The notes under the pieces: model-generated
Database searches by the model: none
Seen by the model: only the letters and a program-made list of their open reading frames with translations
Told to the model about the DNA's origin: nothing
Assembly: GCA_036645575.1 (NCBI GenBank)
Contig: JAVXNW010000001.1
Coordinates: 31,193-95,192, forward strand
Origin: JAVXNW01 sp036645575
GTDB taxonomy: Bacteria > Bacillota > Clostridia > Christensenellales > Aristaeellaceae
Direction: 5' to 3'
Length of the DNA: 64,000 bases
Made by a program: the position numbers and the translations under genes
In this document: piece by piece, positions 8,347 through 17,283 of the stretch
How the letters are laid out: each line of letters starts with the position of its first letter
How positions within the stretch are numbered: the first letter of the stretch is position 1

Positions 8347-8795
8347 GCGTGGCGCGCAACCGCCTCGGGCGCGCCAATCGACTTTCTCATGCGCACGGTG
8401 GTGCCGCGCCCGATTTCGGAGCAGACCGTCACCTCGTCCATGAAACTCTCCATCACGGTAAACCCCATGCCGCTGCGTTCGTCGCCCGCCTCGGTCGTGA
8501 AAAAGGGCGTGCGCGCCTTGTCGATGTCCGCAATGCCGCATCCGTTGTCGATCACGTCCACCGTGAGCTCTCCGGTGTCTGACAGCATGGCCTTCATCCG
8601 AACCGTGCCGCCGGTCTTTTTGTAGCCGTGCACAATCGCGTTGGTCACGGCCTCCGAGACGGAGGTCTTGACGTCGCCCAGCTGCTCAAGCGTCGGGTTG
8701 AGCGGCAGCAGGAAGGCGCTGATGACCATGCGGGCAAAGGTCTCGTTCTCGGGACAGGCCAGAAAATCGGTTCGCATCTCATTGATAATCGTCAT
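8343..8795 (-). CDS. spoIIAB: Anti-sigma F factor / serine kinase SpoIIAB
   Basis: This 150-residue GHKL-type ATPase has an N-box in SVSEAVTNAIVHGY, a G1 box in VDVIDNGCGI, and a G2 box in ERSGMGFTVMESFMD. It binds and inactivates SigF and phosphorylates SpoIIAA on serine. Length and motifs match SpoIIAB of spore formers. It starts 12 bp after spoIIAA and overlaps sigF by four bases, which is the classical gene order and implies coupled translation. Confidence 0.97.
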   Translation of the reverse strand: MTIINEMRTDFLACPENETFARMVISAFLLPLNPTLEQLGDVKTSVSEAVTNAIVHGYKKTGGTVRMKAMLSDTGELTVDVIDNGCGIADIDKARTPFFTTEAGDERSGMGFTVMESFMDEVTVCSEIGRGTTVRMRKSIGAPEAVARHA

Positions 8796-8807
8796 TTTTT
8801 CATCCCC

Positions 8808-9113
8808 TCAGGCCAGTTTTTGCACCAATTGATAGAGTCCCGCCATCTCGAATATGCGGTCGATCTGTCGTCCGACGCCCTTGACCGCGACGGTACCGCC
8901 GCGCCGGTTCATCAGCCGGTAACGGCCCAAGATGATGCCGATACCCGAGCTGTCCATGAAGTTGATGCCGCCCAGGTCGAACACCAGGCGCGTCACCTTG
9001 GGGTCCCGAATCAGTTCGTCGATCTCGGGCCGAATGCGTTCGGCCGCAGAATGGTCCAGTTCGCCCGAAAGCTTTACCACCACTTCCGCGCGTCGCTTCT
9101 CATGCACCAACAT
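8808..9113 (-). CDS. spoIIAA: Anti-anti-sigma factor SpoIIAA
   Basis: STAS-domain protein of 101 residues. The phosphorylatable serine lies in NFMDSSGIGIILG (Ser55/Ser56). Unphosphorylated SpoIIAA displaces SigF from SpoIIAB; SpoIIAB phosphorylates it and SpoIIE-type phosphatase reverses this. The ATG at 9113 is chosen because GAAGGAGGAC precedes it and the N-terminus then matches the family; an in-frame ATG 39 bases upstream has no such site. It is first in the spoIIA operon behind a sigma-H-type promoter (9158-9187). Confidence 0.96.
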   Translation of the reverse strand: MLVHEKRRAEVVVKLSGELDHSAAERIRPEIDELIRDPKVTRLVFDLGGINFMDSSGIGIILGRYRLMNRRGGTVAVKGVGRQIDRIFEMAGLYQLVQKLA

Positions 9114-9157
9114 GCCTTGTCCTCCTTCACCAATGAGGGTTTCGGTAAACACAAGAG

Positions 9158-9187
9158 AGATTCACCAAGCGCGCGGGCGAATCCTTC
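9158..9187 (-). promoter_or_regulatory. Sigma-H-type promoter of the spoIIA operon
   Basis: On the minus strand GAAGGATTC (-35) and GGTGAATCT (-10) are separated by 12 bp. This fits the sigma-H consensus RNAGGAWWW-N11/12-RNNGAATWW with one mismatch in each box. It lies about 45 bp upstream of the spoIIAA ATG, as expected for a spoIIA operon driven by sigma-H. Confidence 0.75.
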
Positions 9188-9201
9188 GGTCCAAAACGAC
9201 T

Positions 9202-9237
9202 AACCCTGTCGAACGGTGGGATTCGTTCGACAGGGTT
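9202..9237. promoter_or_regulatory. Inverted pair of Spo0A-box sequences in a perfect hairpin upstream of spoIIA
   Basis: Two 14-bp arms (9202-9215 and 9224-9237) are perfect inverted repeats. Each contains TGTCGAA, the Spo0A-box core, at 9207-9213 and reversed at 9226-9232. The nearer box is 20 bp upstream of the sigma-H -35. The hairpin is also downstream of the FtsH-like gene, with a weak TTTT tract after it on the minus strand, so it could double as a terminator. Confidence 0.65.
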
Positions 9238-9334
9238 ATGCAAAAATAGGGGCATCCGGGCGAAAATAGGCGGATGCGGCTGGAAAGCAGGTGCCTCTTC
9301 GGGCGGCGCCCGCTGCGCAAGGGGGGGATTTACC

Positions 9335-10861
9335 CTACGCGGCTTCGGAAAGCACCTGGCGCACTTCGCTTCCACTCAACGCCTCGCGCAAAGTGAGCGC
9401 CTCGGAAAGCGCCATCAGCGCCTTGACGTTGTCGGAAAGCAGCTGCGTGACCAAGTCAAATTGATCGGTCAAGAGCTTTCGAGCCAGCTGCATGGCCTCG
9501 CTCGCCTGTCCGCCCAGCGCCTTTTGCAGCTGCCTGAGCGACGCGCAGGGCTCCGCCACCATGCCCAAATCCATGACCATCGTCGCCGCCAAGTCGCTTG
9601 CGCGCTGAAGGTCGTTCATCGCGCCGCTGGTCAATGTATCGACGCCGCCCACCAGCATTTCGGCGGCGCGACCCGCGAGCAGCACCTGCACCTGCTTTTG
9701 CAATTTTGCGCGGTCGGTCATCGCGCGCTCGGGCGGGATCGACAGGCTGTATCCGGCCGCGCCCTTGCCGGTCGGCAGAACCGAAACGCGCGTGAGCACG
9801 TGATCGGGCAGCAGCAAATGCGTCGCCAGCGCGTGTCCGGCCTCGTGAAGCGCGATCACCGAAAGCTCCTGCCGGTTCGCGATCGGGCGCTTGTCCGCAC
9901 CCGCGACGCCGGTCAAGTAGGCCTTGTCGATGTCGCCCTGCGCGATCTCGTGCGCGCCGCGTCGCGCGGCACAGATCGCCGCCTCGTTGAGCAGCGATTC
10001 GAGCGACGCGCCGCTAAAGGCCACGGTCTGCGCGGCGAGCGTCGCCCAGTCGATCCCCTCGGCAATCGGCTTGTTTTTGGCGTGCAGCGCGAGGATGCTC
10101 ATGCGCTCCGCGCGTCCGGGCAGCCCCACCTCGATCTGCCGGTCAAACCGCCCGGGTCTTGTGAGCGCCTGATCGAGCGTGTCGATGCGGTTGGTCGCGG
10201 CCACCACCAGCGTCCCGTCAAGCGGGTGAAAGCCGCTCATCTCGCCCAAGAGCGCGTTGAGCGTCTGGTCGCGCTCGTCGGAGCCGCCGTCGTCGCGTTT
10301 TTTGCCGATCGCGTCGATCTCGTCCAGAAAGATCACGCACTTGCCCGCCTTGCGCGCCTTCTGAAACAGCGTCCGGACACGGCTCGCGCCCACGCCCGCG
10401 TACATCTGCACAAAATCCGCGCCGTTCATTGCGAAGAAGGGCACGCCCGCCTCACCCGCCAGCGCCCGCGCAAGCAGCGTCTTGCCGGTGCCCGGAGGCC
10501 CGTACAACAGCACGCCGCGCGGCATTCTGGCGCCCATGGCGTCAAATTTTTCGGGAAACTTCAGGTAATCGCTCAATTCCAGCAGGCTTGCGCGCGCCTC
10601 CTCGTTGGCGGCGACGTCCAAAAAGCTGATGTCCGATGTCACGCTCACCGGCTGTGCGTCTCGCGCCGACTGATACGCGCCCGCCGTAGCGCGGCCGCCG
10701 CTCACAAAAAACAGCACGCCGGACACGAGCGCAATCGCCAGCAGCACGCGGGGCAGGGCCTGGATAAGCCCTGCGGATGCCGCGCCGGTCAAAAGCGTAA
10801 AGCCGAATCCAACGACGCACACCCCTGCCAAAGTGGCAAGTGCCAGTCTGTACCTTCTCAT
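9335..10861 (-). CDS. FtsH-like membrane AAA+ zinc metalloprotease (compact form)
   Basis: The 508-residue product has two N-terminal membrane segments (about 6-28 and 36-56). An AAA+ module follows with Walker A GPPGTGKT, Walker B IFLDEIDA and second-region-of-homology TRPGRFDRQ, then a C-terminal peptidase domain with the zinc site HEAGH and a likely third ligand in [13 protein letters not shown]. FtsH degrades membrane and regulatory proteins. The loop between the two membrane segments is only about ten residues, so the usual extracytoplasmic domain is missing and the protein is shorter than standard FtsH (over 600). The start at 10861 follows a candidate promoter 25 bp upstream. Its position just upstream of spoIIA, co-oriented, suggests but does not prove a sporulation role. 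Confidence 0.88.
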   Translation of the reverse strand: MRRYRLALATLAGVCVVGFGFTLLTGAASAGLIQALPRVLLAIALVSGVLFFVSGGRATAGAYQSARDAQPVSVTSDISFLDVAANEEARASLLELSDYLKFPEKFDAMGARMPRGVLLYGPPGTGKTLLARALAGEAGVPFFAMNGADFVQMYAGVGASRVRTLFQKARKAGKCVIFLDEIDAIGKKRDDGGSDERDQTLNALLGEMSGFHPLDGTLVVAATNRIDTLDQALTRPGRFDRQIEVGLPGRAERMSILALHAKNKPIAEGIDWATLAAQTVAFSGASLESLLNEAAICAARRGAHEIAQGDIDKAYLTGVAGADKRPIANRQELSVIALHEAGHALATHLLLPDHVLTRVSVLPTGKGAAGYSLSIPPERAMTDRAKLQKQVQVLLAGRAAEMLVGGVDTLTSGAMNDLQRASDLAATMVMDLGMVAEPCASLRQLQKALGGQASEAMQLARKLLTDQFDLVTQLLSDNVKALMALSEALTLREALSGSEVRQVLSEAA

Positions 10862-10885
10862 GATTGCATCCACTCCTGTATCCAT

Positions 10886-10914
10886 ATTATATACCGTCGT
10901 AAAAGCTGCGTCCA
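10886..10914 (-). promoter_or_regulatory. Candidate promoter of the FtsH-like gene
   Basis: On the minus strand TGGACG and TATAAT are separated by 17 bp. The start point would lie close to the ATG at 10861, which argues against the longer in-frame extension upstream. Confidence 0.55.
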
Positions 10915-10982
10915 CGCACAACTTCTGGAAAGAAAAGCGCGCCCTCCGGGCATACTATCCTTTATTCAGGCGGAAAAAGGTG

Positions 10983-13415
10983 ATGGATGTGCGAAAAAAA
11001 ATTCTTTGGGGCAGCATCTTGGGCGTGGTTGCGCTGGGACTTGTGCTGGCGATTTGCTTTGTCATCGATACGGCCCTCATGCTGGATGTGAGCAAACTCA
11101 CGACGCTCAAGCAGTCAACCGTGCTGCTCGACCGGGACGGTCAGCAGGCGGCGCTCGTGTCCGGCAGCGAAAATCGCACGGTGGTGGGGCTAAAGGACAT
11201 TCCAGAATATACGCAAAAGGCGTTCATTGCGGCGGAGGACGCGCGATTTTACCAGCATCACGGCATCGACGTCTACCGGATCGGCGGCGCGCTCCTCAGC
11301 AACATAAAGTCCGGCGATTACGGACAGGGCGCGAGCACGATCACCCAGCAGCTGATTAAACTTACGCACCTGACGCAGGTCAAGTCGCTCAAGCGCAAGG
11401 CGCAGGAGGCGATCCTGGCGCTGCGCCTTGAGATGGTGATGGGCAAAGACGAGATATTGGAGGCCTACTTAAATACGGTCTACTTTGGCGCGGGCGCGTA
11501 TGGGATCGAGGCGGCGAGCCGCACCTATTTTGGGGTGCCGGCAAGTCAGCTGACGCTCAGCCAGAGCGCGCTCCTGGCGGGCGTGATCAAGTCGCCTTCG
11601 GGATACGCGCCGCACTTGCAACCCGACAAGGCGATCACGCGGCGCAATCTGGTGCTGGAAAAGATGCGGGAATTGGGGTTCATCACGCAGGAGGCGCTAA
11701 ACGAGGCTCGAAGCGAGTCGATTTCGATCCTAGGATCTACGGAAAGGGCGGTTGACTACGCGTGGTATGTGGATGAGGCGACGCGCGAGGCGGTGCGCCT
11801 GCTCAAAATCGACCGCGAAGAACTGCTCTCGGGCGGGTACCGGCTGTATACCGCGCTCGACCAAGCTATGCAAAAGAGCGCCGAGCGGATTTTTTTAGAC
11901 GCGAGCGCCTTTCCGGCAGACGCCCCCGATGGGACGCGCCCGCAGGCGGCGATGGTGTGCGCGAGCGCGCAGGACGGCGCGGTACACGCGCTGATTGGCG
12001 GGCGCGACTACGAGGTCGAGCGCGGGCTCAACCGGGCGATCGACATCACGCGCCAGCCCGGATCGGCGTTTAAGCCGGTATCGGTGTATGCGGCGGCGGT
12101 GGATCGATTCGGGTACCTGCCGTCGAGCTTTGCCCAGGACGTGCAACGCGACTTTGGCAAAGGCTACAGACCCGGAAATTCCGGTGGGAAATACAACGGG
12201 GAGGTGACGCTGCGCGAGGCGCTGTCGCGCTCGCTGAACGTCGCGACGGTCGATCTCCTGTCGAAGACCAGCATCAACGCGGCCCGGCAGTACGCGCAAA
12301 ACGCGGGGATTGCGCTGGACGCGGCGGATGTCAATCTGTCCCTTGCGCTGGGCTCGCTCACGCGCGGCGTGTCGCCGATGGCGCTGGGCGCCGCCTACGC
12401 GCCGCTCGCCAACGGCGGAAACGCGGTAACGCCCCACCTGATCCGCATGATCGAGGACGCTGACGGCCAGATGCTCTACCAATACCACGCGGGGGAAAGG
12501 CACATCATGTCGGGCATCAGCGCGCGGCTGGTGACCGATATGCTGGTGACCGCCGCCCAGAGCGGGACGGCTAAGGCGCTGGGCGTGCTGGATTTTCCGG
12601 TGGCGGGCAAGACCGGAACCGTCGGGGAGATGGACGGCGGAAACCGCGACGTCTGGACGGTCGCCTACACGCCCAAGTGTACGCTCAGCGTGTGGATGGG
12701 CTTTGATCGGCCGGACGCCGCGCACAAGCTAAACAATTCGGTTACGGGAAGCAGCCACCCGGCAAAATTGGCGGCGGAATTTTTGCGGGAAAACGCGGAA
12801 AAAGTGGATGGCGGGGCGTTTGAACTGCCAGATGGCCTTTTGCGGGTGCCCATCGACAAGCGCGCGCTCACCCAGAAGCATCAGGCGATGCTGCTGAGCG
12901 AACTGACGCCCAAGGCCTACGCGCAGATCGAGCTGTTTCCGGCCTCGCGCACGCCGACCAAGGTGTCCGACGTATGGCAGGCGCCCTCCCAAATATTTGA
13001 TCTAAAGGCGACGGGCGGGGAGGACGGCGTGACGCTTTCGTTTACCTGCGTGGACGATTATGCGCTGTACCGGGTCTTTCGCGTGAGCGAGCAGGGCGCG
13101 GAAGTGATCGGGGAATTGTCGGGAACGCGCGGAGAAGTGCTTTCGCTGCACGATGGGGCGGGCGGGCGCGAAAGCGCCTATCAGGTGCAGCCGGTCGAAG
13201 CGGCGCTTGCCAAGGAGGGGATCGAACTGGCGGGACCCATGTCGGGGGCGGTATCCCTAAGCGCGCAAAGCAGGGCGCGGGGCGAGGCGCGCGCGCCCAT
13301 AAAGATCGCAAAAGAGACGCCGTTGTTCGGCGTCCCAGAGGTGACGTATGAGGTGGAACAACCGGACGCGCTTCTCCAAGAAGACGCGCCGGATGAGCCG
13401 CAAATATTTGAATAA
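10983..13415 (+). CDS. Class A penicillin-binding protein (PBP1A family)
   Basis: Bifunctional peptidoglycan synthase of 810 residues. An N-terminal membrane anchor (about 7-28) is followed by a GT51 glycosyltransferase domain with the catalytic Glu in AAEDARFYQHHG (Glu85) and GASTITQQLIK. The transpeptidase domain carries PGSAFKP (nucleophile Ser361), SRSLN and GKTGT. A roughly 150-residue fibronectin-like or linker tail follows. It polymerises and crosslinks glycan strands at the outer membrane face. The ATG at 10983 is chosen for the AAAGGTG site and because the anchor begins there; the frame is open further upstream into the ftsH-like promoter region. It is transcribed divergently from the FtsH-like gene. 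Confidence 0.95.
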   Translation: MDVRKKILWGSILGVVALGLVLAICFVIDTALMLDVSKLTTLKQSTVLLDRDGQQAALVSGSENRTVVGLKDIPEYTQKAFIAAEDARFYQHHGIDVYRIGGALLSNIKSGDYGQGASTITQQLIKLTHLTQVKSLKRKAQEAILALRLEMVMGKDEILEAYLNTVYFGAGAYGIEAASRTYFGVPASQLTLSQSALLAGVIKSPSGYAPHLQPDKAITRRNLVLEKMRELGFITQEALNEARSESISILGSTERAVDYAWYVDEATREAVRLLKIDREELLSGGYRLYTALDQAMQKSAERIFLDASAFPADAPDGTRPQAAMVCASAQDGAVHALIGGRDYEVERGLNRAIDITRQPGSAFKPVSVYAAAVDRFGYLPSSFAQDVQRDFGKGYRPGNSGGKYNGEVTLREALSRSLNVATVDLLSKTSINAARQYAQNAGIALDAADVNLSLALGSLTRGVSPMALGAAYAPLANGGNAVTPHLIRMIEDADGQMLYQYHAGERHIMSGISARLVTDMLVTAAQSGTAKALGVLDFPVAGKTGTVGEMDGGNRDVWTVAYTPKCTLSVWMGFDRPDAAHKLNNSVTGSSHPAKLAAEFLRENAEKVDGGAFELPDGLLRVPIDKRALTQKHQAMLLSELTPKAYAQIELFPASRTPTKVSDVWQAPSQIFDLKATGGEDGVTLSFTCVDDYALYRVFRVSEQGAEVIGELSGTRGEVLSLHDGAGGRESAYQVQPVEAALAKEGIELAGPMSGAVSLSAQSRARGEARAPIKIAKETPLFGVPEVTYEVEQPDALLQEDAPDEPQIFE

Positions 13416-13432
13416 AGACTGAAGTCTATTTG
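13414..13432. terminator. Short hairpin between convergent PBP and MFS genes
   Basis: AGAC-TGAA-GTCT with A/T-rich flanks occupies the 10-bp gap between the convergent stops at 13415 and 13426. It is weak but the only candidate there. Confidence 0.35.
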
Positions 13433-14670
13433 TTGGCAGGAAGACGACTTGGGTCTGTTTTCAGAAAGAGCAGGCCGATGAGCAGCAGAATGGGGAACAG
13501 CATGGCGCTCATCAGGCCCATGTGTAGCCCGGTGCGCAGCATGTCCTGGGCGCCAAAGAGCTTTGTCGCAAGCGGGATCGCGCCCGAGGAGGCGACGCTT
13601 GACACAAGGCCCACGAGGCCGGGGCCGATCGAGCAGCCCAGGTCGCCCGCCAGCGCGAGGATGGCGAACATGGTCGCGCCCCCTGCCGGAAAGCGCTTCG
13701 AGGAGAGGCTGAACACGCCGGGCCACAAAAGACCCACGGCGAGCCCGGTCATTGCGCAACCCACCAGCGAGAGGATGGGCGAGCCGGAAAGAACCGCCAA
13801 GGCGTAACTCGTAATGGCCAGGGCGGCGCAGGCGACGAGCGCGGGTTTCAGCCTGATTTTGCTTCCCTTGACGCCGTAAAACGTGCGGGCGACGCCCATC
13901 AAAACCGCAAACAGGCAGGGCCCCAGCAGGTCGCCGGTCGACTTGGAAACGCCCAACCCCATCTCGGCAAACAGCGACGACCACTGAGCCATCGCCTGTT
14001 CCGCCGCGCCCGAGCACACCATCAGGATGAGCAGCAGCCAGAACGCGCTTGTCTTAAACAGCCTTCCGATCGGCTCGCGCTCGCCGTCCGCGACCAGCGC
14101 GCACAGCGGAACCTTCGCAAAGAGATAGGTATTGAAGGCGGGAACGAGCGCCCAGACAATGGGCAGTATGCGCCAGCTCCCGCTGCCAAAGAGCGCGAAA
14201 AACGCGGTGGTGACCAGCACCACAGACACCTGCCCCCAGCTGTAAAAGGAGTGCAGAAAGCTCATGGCCGAGGCCTTTTCGTCGCCCGGGAGCGCCTCGA
14301 CGATGGGGCTGATCAACACCTCCGTGAGGCCGCCGCCGACCGCCGTAAAAAGGGTCGCGACCAAGAGGCCGAGATAGGGCGGCATGAGGCCCGGAAGCAC
14401 CCCCAGCAGCACAAGCCCGATGGCCGCCAATACGTGCGCGACCACCGCCGGAACGCGAAAGCCCACCCGGTCGATGAAGCGCGTGGACACGAGATCGGTT
14501 ACGATCTGAATCGCAAAGTTGATTGAAATCAGCAGGCCTATCTGCTCAATGGATAAACCGAACTCGGTCTTAAAGATCACGAAGAGCAAGGGGGAGAGGT
14601 TGTTGACGATGGCCTGGGTGATGTAGCCCAAATAGCTTGCGTTAAGCGTGTGCCGATAGGTATAGCGCAT
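13426..14670 (-). CDS. Major facilitator superfamily transporter
   Basis: This 414-residue protein has about twelve hydrophobic segments and an MFS-like loop after TM2 (TRFIDRVGFRVP). The first membrane helix contains NASYLGYITQAIVNNLSP. It resembles putative sugar or metabolite permeases of the Firmicutes, but I see no motif that fixes a substrate. AAGGAGAC lies upstream of the ATG. It converges on the PBP gene and is followed upstream by an EEP-family gene on the same strand, 50 bp away. Confidence 0.85.
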   Translation of the reverse strand: MRYTYRHTLNASYLGYITQAIVNNLSPLLFVIFKTEFGLSIEQIGLLISINFAIQIVTDLVSTRFIDRVGFRVPAVVAHVLAAIGLVLLGVLPGLMPPYLGLLVATLFTAVGGGLTEVLISPIVEALPGDEKASAMSFLHSFYSWGQVSVVLVTTAFFALFGSGSWRILPIVWALVPAFNTYLFAKVPLCALVADGEREPIGRLFKTSAFWLLLILMVCSGAAEQAMAQWSSLFAEMGLGVSKSTGDLLGPCLFAVLMGVARTFYGVKGSKIRLKPALVACAALAITSYALAVLSGSPILSLVGCAMTGLAVGLLWPGVFSLSSKRFPAGGATMFAILALAGDLGCSIGPGLVGLVSSVASSGAIPLATKLFGAQDMLRTGLHMGLMSAMLFPILLLIGLLFLKTDPSRLPANK

Positions 14671-14720
14671 AGCGTCTCCTTAAGTAAAAATTTGACAGGG
14701 CATTTGTGCGCGTCGGGGCG

Positions 14721-15788
14721 TCAGTTGAGCACGAAGCTCATCAAAACCGGGTTGTGGTCGGAATGAGCGAATTGGTTGTCAACGGTCTCGACCGCGACCA
14801 CATCGATGTCGGGCGAGACGATAAAGCCGTCGATCACCGCGACAAATGTCTCGCCCGCCACATAGGGCGTGCCCGAGTCGCGCACGGTGGGGGCGTTGGT
14901 GGGCGCGGCGATGCGCGCGCCGTCCGGCAACTTCGCTTCATCCAGCGGATGCAGCCACGCCTTGCTCGTCGCTTCAAAACCGAACAAAGTCGGTGATGTG
15001 CCGCCCAGCAGGTCGTGGTTGAAATCTCCGCCGCAGATCACGTAGTCGCCCTGCGCGCGCGCCGCGTCGTAGGCGCTTGCCAGCACGGCCAGTTGCGCGT
15101 CGAGCACGCTTTGATCCTCGACGTAGGCGGAGGGATGCAGGTTGATGAGCGACAAATACCGACCGTTGTCTGTCTCTAGGCGCGCGATGGAAATACAGCG
15201 ATCCAGATCGAGCAGCTTTTTAAAGCCCGACTCGATGGGCAATTGCTTGCGCGTCGCCTCGCTGATGCGGTACTTGGACAGGGTCATCATGCCCGCGCGG
15301 GTCTTGCCGATGGGATGGGTCACCGGATAAAAGAGGAAGGCCGAGTCGTAGTTGGTCGCAAAGACCGAGGCATAGTCAGAGAAGGCATCGACAAAGGACT
15401 GTGCCTGATCGACGTGAAAGCTGCGGTCGGCGGCCTGATCCACCTCTTGCAGGAGGATGAGTTCGGGGTCGATTTCGGCAATGATCTTCTGGAGCGCGTC
15501 GGTCGTCTCAAGCGTCGCCTGCTGGCTCTTGCCGCGCGACTGGGTGCCGCCGTCCATGAAGAAGTCGTAGTCGGCCGTATAGACGCCCGCGCCGATGTTG
15601 TCTGTCAGGATGTTGAGGGTTCGCCCGACCGGGAGCAGCGCCTCCTGATGCTTGTCGATGGCAAGGGGCTGATCATCCGGGATGCGCGCATAGGAAAACC
15701 AGACCTGCGCCGCGTACAAGAGCGCGGCCACAAAGGTAAGAGACACGAGGCACACCAGAATCCACCCGACCATTTTTAACGCTTTCAT
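14721..15788 (-). CDS. Membrane-anchored endonuclease/exonuclease/phosphatase (EEP) family protein
   Basis: The 355-residue product has an N-terminal membrane segment (about 5-30) followed by an EEP fold. Motifs seen are LNILTDNIGAG, ELILLQEVDQ (metal-binding Glu), SLINLHPSA, ICGGDFNHDL and a final HSDHNPVL. This superfamily hydrolyses phosphodiester or phosphomonoester bonds in nucleic acids, inositol phosphates or sphingolipids. The anchored architecture suggests an extracytoplasmic substrate, which is an inference. The ATG at 15788 follows AAGGAGGAAC; the open frame further upstream has no ribosome site. Confidence 0.85.
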   Translation of the reverse strand: MKALKMVGWILVCLVSLTFVAALLYAAQVWFSYARIPDDQPLAIDKHQEALLPVGRTLNILTDNIGAGVYTADYDFFMDGGTQSRGKSQQATLETTDALQKIIAEIDPELILLQEVDQAADRSFHVDQAQSFVDAFSDYASVFATNYDSAFLFYPVTHPIGKTRAGMMTLSKYRISEATRKQLPIESGFKKLLDLDRCISIARLETDNGRYLSLINLHPSAYVEDQSVLDAQLAVLASAYDAARAQGDYVICGGDFNHDLLGGTSPTLFGFEATSKAWLHPLDEAKLPDGARIAAPTNAPTVRDSGTPYVAGETFVAVIDGFIVSPDIDVVAVETVDNQFAHSDHNPVLMSFVLN

Positions 15789-15972
15789 GGGTTCCTCCTT
15801 CGCCGCGCATCCTTGGCGGCGCGCAAAAACTGGGGTAAGGTCTATTATACCGCCAATGGCTGCCGATTTCAATCATCTTTTCCCATTCGCAACCAAGTAT
15901 TCGTGCGTACCGGATGAAAAAGGCACGCGATGCGCTATAATAGAAGGGAGAAAACGGAATGGGGGGCGGCCT

Positions 15973-17130
15973 ATGCCAAAGCAACGGCGATACCCGTGGC
16001 GATTTGCGCTGTTTCTGGTGGCCTACTATGTGGCCAATTCGGTCTATCAGGGCTACATCACGGTCTATTTTCGCTCGATAGGCCTTGATACAAAGCAGAT
16101 TGGCCTGCTGATGAGCGCGGTGCCGCTGGTGTCCATTGCGACGCAGCCCCTCTGGGGCGCGATCGGCGACAGGTGCCCAAGCCGCGCGCGCCTGTTGTGC
16201 GTGATGTCGCTTGCGGCGGCCGGCGCGATGATCGGGATGCTGGCAAACAATACATTTTGGTATTTGATGGGCATGATCGGCCTGTTTTCGGCCACATTCA
16301 CCGCCATTCAGCCGATGGGCGATTCGGTGATCTTGGAGGATCTTTCCCGGGACGCGACGCCCTTTGGGCCGATGCGCCTGCTGGGCAGCTTGTCCTTTGC
16401 CGCAAGTTCGCTCGCGGCGGGGTGGCTGTTGCAGGATAAGCTGTACCTCGTTTCGCCGCTCACCGCGGGGATGCTCGTCCTGACCGCGATGGCCACGTTT
16501 CTGCTTCCGAAGGCGCCCGGTCGGCAGCGCGCAAACGAAAAGGGTTCGATGCTTGCGCTGTTTAAGCGGCCTGATCTTGCGCCGCTGCTCGTGCTGCTGG
16601 CGCTGCTTCAGATGACGATGGGGTATTTCTACGCGTTCTTTCCGGTCTATTTTACCGAGCTTCCGGGCGGCGGATCGGGGCTGCTGGGCGCTTGTTACCT
16701 GATCTCGGCGGTGAGCGAGCTGCCGTTTTTGCTGCTGTGCGACCGGCTGTTTGAGAAACTTGGCGCGGGCAAGCTGCTGCTGAGCGCCGCCGTCGCGATG
16801 ACCGCGCGGTGGCTGATCCTCGCGGCATTCCCGGTGGTGCCAATCGTGCTGGCGAGCCAGATCCTGCATGGCTGGTGCTTTATCGTGATGACGGTCACGA
16901 TGGCCAAGTACATAAACCAATCCGTGCCCGAGGCGTTTCGCGCGCGCGGGCAGATGCTCCTGTCGATCGTCAGCTACGGCTTTGCGCGGGTGGCGGGCAG
17001 CATGGGCGGCGGCCTGGTCGCGGACGCGATGGGCATCGGCGGCGGATTCTATGTGATGGCCGCTACGACGCTTCTGTCGATCCTGCTCTTTGCCAAGCGC
17101 TACCTGCGCGCGCCCAGGCAGAAGGGATAA
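15973..17130 (+). CDS. MFS transporter (LacY/MFS_1-like)
   Basis: This 385-residue protein has about twelve membrane segments. The first contains YYVANSVYQGYITVYFRSIG and the TM2-3 loop has WGAIGDRCPSRARLL, the usual MFS signature. It is similar in type to LacY-like or PPP-type permeases; the substrate is unknown. The ATG at 15973 follows GGGGGGCGG, and a TATAAT at 15936-15941 with a poor -35 may drive it. It is divergent from the EEP gene. The 3' end is followed by a three-copy 40-bp tandem repeat leading into proA. Confidence 0.85.
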   Translation: MPKQRRYPWRFALFLVAYYVANSVYQGYITVYFRSIGLDTKQIGLLMSAVPLVSIATQPLWGAIGDRCPSRARLLCVMSLAAAGAMIGMLANNTFWYLMGMIGLFSATFTAIQPMGDSVILEDLSRDATPFGPMRLLGSLSFAASSLAAGWLLQDKLYLVSPLTAGMLVLTAMATFLLPKAPGRQRANEKGSMLALFKRPDLAPLLVLLALLQMTMGYFYAFFPVYFTELPGGGSGLLGACYLISAVSELPFLLLCDRLFEKLGAGKLLLSAAVAMTARWLILAAFPVVPIVLASQILHGWCFIVMTVTMAKYINQSVPEAFRARGQMLLSIVSYGFARVAGSMGGGLVADAMGIGGGFYVMAATTLLSILLFAKRYLRAPRQKG

Positions 17131-17135
17131 AACGG

Positions 17136-17255
17136 GCGCGGCGATTTGCGCGCGGCCGCGCTTTGCCTATCCGATGCGCGGCGATTTGCGCGCGGCCGCG
17201 CTTTGCCTATCCGATGCGCGGCGATTGACACGCGCCGCGCTTTTTCCTATAATGG
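17136..17255. repeat. Three tandem 40-bp copies ending in the proA promoter
   Basis: Copies lie at 17136-17175, 17176-17215 and 17216-17255. The first two are identical; the third differs at scattered positions. Only the third contains TTGACA and TATAAT at correct spacing. In copies 1 and 2 the corresponding positions read TTGCGC and TATCCG. Confidence 0.9.
17225..17253 (+). promoter_or_regulatory. Sigma-A promoter of proA
   Basis: Consensus TTGACA (17225-17230), 17-bp spacer and consensus TATAAT (17248-17253), about 30 bp upstream of the proA ATG. It lies inside the third copy of the tandem repeat. Confidence 0.88.
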
Positions 17256-17283
17256 AGCCATTGAATAGAGGGGAGAGTCGATC

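Noticed and set aside
7624..8541. Longer SigF starting far upstream within spoIIAB
   Set aside because: The extra N-terminal residues are the shadow of spoIIAB; the TTG at 8346 gives the family length and N-terminus.
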